This document shows, piece by piece, positions 5,065 through 5,792 of a stretch of DNA of 5,792 nt. The DNA is from Burkholderiales bacterium (GTDB lineage: Bacteria; Pseudomonadota; Gammaproteobacteria; Burkholderiales; CAIKXV01): NCBI GenBank assembly GCA_014379045.1, contig JACMMK010000385.1:1-5792 (forward strand). Direction: 5' to 3'. Position 1 is the stretch's first letter. Every line of letters starts with the position of its first letter. A program made the translations under genes and the position numbers. The notes beneath the pieces are model-generated. The model was not told where the DNA came from. It searched no databases and worked only from the letters and a program-made list of their open reading frames with translations.

Positions 5065-5792
5065 GCGTGCACGAGACACTGTTCAGCAAACTGTGGAACC
5101 TGCACCACATCGTGACCGACGAGGGCGAGTCGCTGCTCTACATCGATCGCGCGCTCGCACAGGAGAACACCTACCACGCGTTCGTCGCGCTCGAGGCACA
5201 GCGCCGCGATGTGGTACGTCCGCAGCAGATCTACGCGTTCACCGATCACTATGTGCCGACGACCGGCCGCGCGCAGGGGCTTGCCGGCATTCCGGTGGCC
5301 GAGATCCGGAACATGGTCGTCCAGTTGCAGGACTTTGCGGCCAAATACGGCATCAATCTCTACGGCATCGACCATGCGCAGCAGGGCATCATGCACATCG
5401 TGCCGCCCGAGCTCGGCATCATCCAGCCCGGACTCGCCTTGATCGGCAATGACTCGCACACGTCCACGCACGGCGCGTTCGGCTGCCTGGCGTATGGCGT
5501 GGGCGCGTCCGAGTTCGCGCATGTGATGGCGACGCAGACATTGTGGCAGACGCGCCCGTCGACGTTGCGCATCCGCGTCGACGGGCAACTCGGCTTCGGC
5601 GTCGTGGCGAAGGATCTGATCCTCGCCATCATCGCGAAGATCGGCGCCGATGGCGCGACTGACCATGCGATCGAATACGCCGGCTCGGCGATCACGGCGC
5701 TGTCGATGGAAGCCAGGATGACCGTGTGCAACATGTCGATCGAGGCCGGCGGGCGCGCCGGCATGGTCGCGCCCGACGACGCGACGTTCGCC
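5061..5792 (+). CDS. LeuC-like aconitase-family dehydratase, large subunit (3' partial)
   Basis: The first 244 residues of a [4Fe-4S] hydro-lyase large subunit; LeuC is about 470 residues, so roughly half is shown. The family moves water across 2- or 3-hydroxy di/tricarboxylates such as isopropylmalate, citramalate or dimethylmalate. Visible marks: LFSKLWNLHHIV (7-18), LLYIDR (25-30), TDHYVPT (61-67, family DH pair D62/H63), HAQQGIMH (105-112), NDSHTSTHGAFG (130-141), VGASEFAHVMATQT (147-160), AKDLILAII (183-191) and SMEARMTVCNMSIE (215-228). The cluster-binding cysteines of LeuC lie in the C-terminal half, outside the window. Compared with E. coli LeuC as I recall it, DHN reads DHY, CGDSHT reads GNDSHT, and HPYQG reads HAQQG. 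The start is ATG overlapping the preceding stop (ATGA), preceded by AAGGCGGA. The context of binding proteins and catabolic enzymes, not leu genes, suggests catabolism rather than leucine synthesis. A small LeuD-like subunit is expected downstream. Family sure; substrate not. Confidence 0.92.
   Translation, partial: MSVHETLFSKLWNLHHIVTDEGESLLYIDRALAQENTYHAFVALEAQRRDVVRPQQIYAFTDHYVPTTGRAQGLAGIPVAEIRNMVVQLQDFAAKYGINLYGIDHAQQGIMHIVPPELGIIQPGLALIGNDSHTSTHGAFGCLAYGVGASEFAHVMATQTLWQTRPSTLRIRVDGQLGFGVVAKDLILAIIAKIGADGATDHAIEYAGSAITALSMEARMTVCNMSIEAGGRAGMVAPDDATFA

Noticed and set aside
1..5792. Defence system, mobile element, CRISPR array or RNA gene
   Set aside because: The six genes fill nearly all of the sequence with metabolic and binding-protein families. 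No direct-repeat array, transposase, terminal inverted repeats or tRNA-like fold was seen on reading both strands.

Overview
The window looks like an internal piece of one plus-strand catabolic operon from a high-G+C proteobacterium, most likely a betaproteobacterium of the Burkholderiales. The reasons are the G/C-rich third codon positions, the ATG/TTG starts with GGAG-type ribosome binding sites, and above all three consecutive-to-interleaved Bug-type (TctC-like) periplasmic binding proteins, a family hugely expanded in that order. The taxon is an inference; no rRNA or other marker is present.

Layout, all on the plus strand: (1) the C-terminal three quarters of an enolase-superfamily enzyme of the mandelate racemase subgroup, cut by the left edge (1-849); (2) a Bug binding protein overlapping it by one base (849-1829); (3) a 56-base gap with a strong GC-rich stem-loop; (4) a complete enolase-superfamily enzyme of the muconate lactonizing enzyme subgroup, with Lys/Lys chemistry (1886-3010); (5) a second Bug protein (3033-4013); (6) a 64-base gap with another stem-loop; (7) a third Bug protein starting at TTG (4078-5064); (8) the N-terminal half of a LeuC-like aconitase-family dehydratase, overlapping the previous gene by four bases (ATGA) and cut by the right edge (5061-5792). 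There is no gene-free stretch longer than 64 bases, and I see no promoter, tRNA, rRNA, mobile element or CRISPR array.

Working model (inference): the Bug proteins capture one or more small carboxylates in the periplasm and pass them to a TctAB-type or other membrane transporter encoded elsewhere. The two enolase-superfamily enzymes both start by abstracting the proton alpha to a carboxylate, then racemise, dehydrate or cycloisomerise. The aconitase-family enzyme (de)hydrates a 2- or 3-hydroxy di/tricarboxylate such as a substituted malate. The co-occurrence suggests a degradative pathway for a hydroxy or branched dicarboxylic acid, but the substrate cannot be read from the sequence. The least ordinary points are the pairing of two mechanistically different enolase-superfamily enzymes with a divergent LeuC-like subunit, and the hairpins placed directly after the first two Bug genes.
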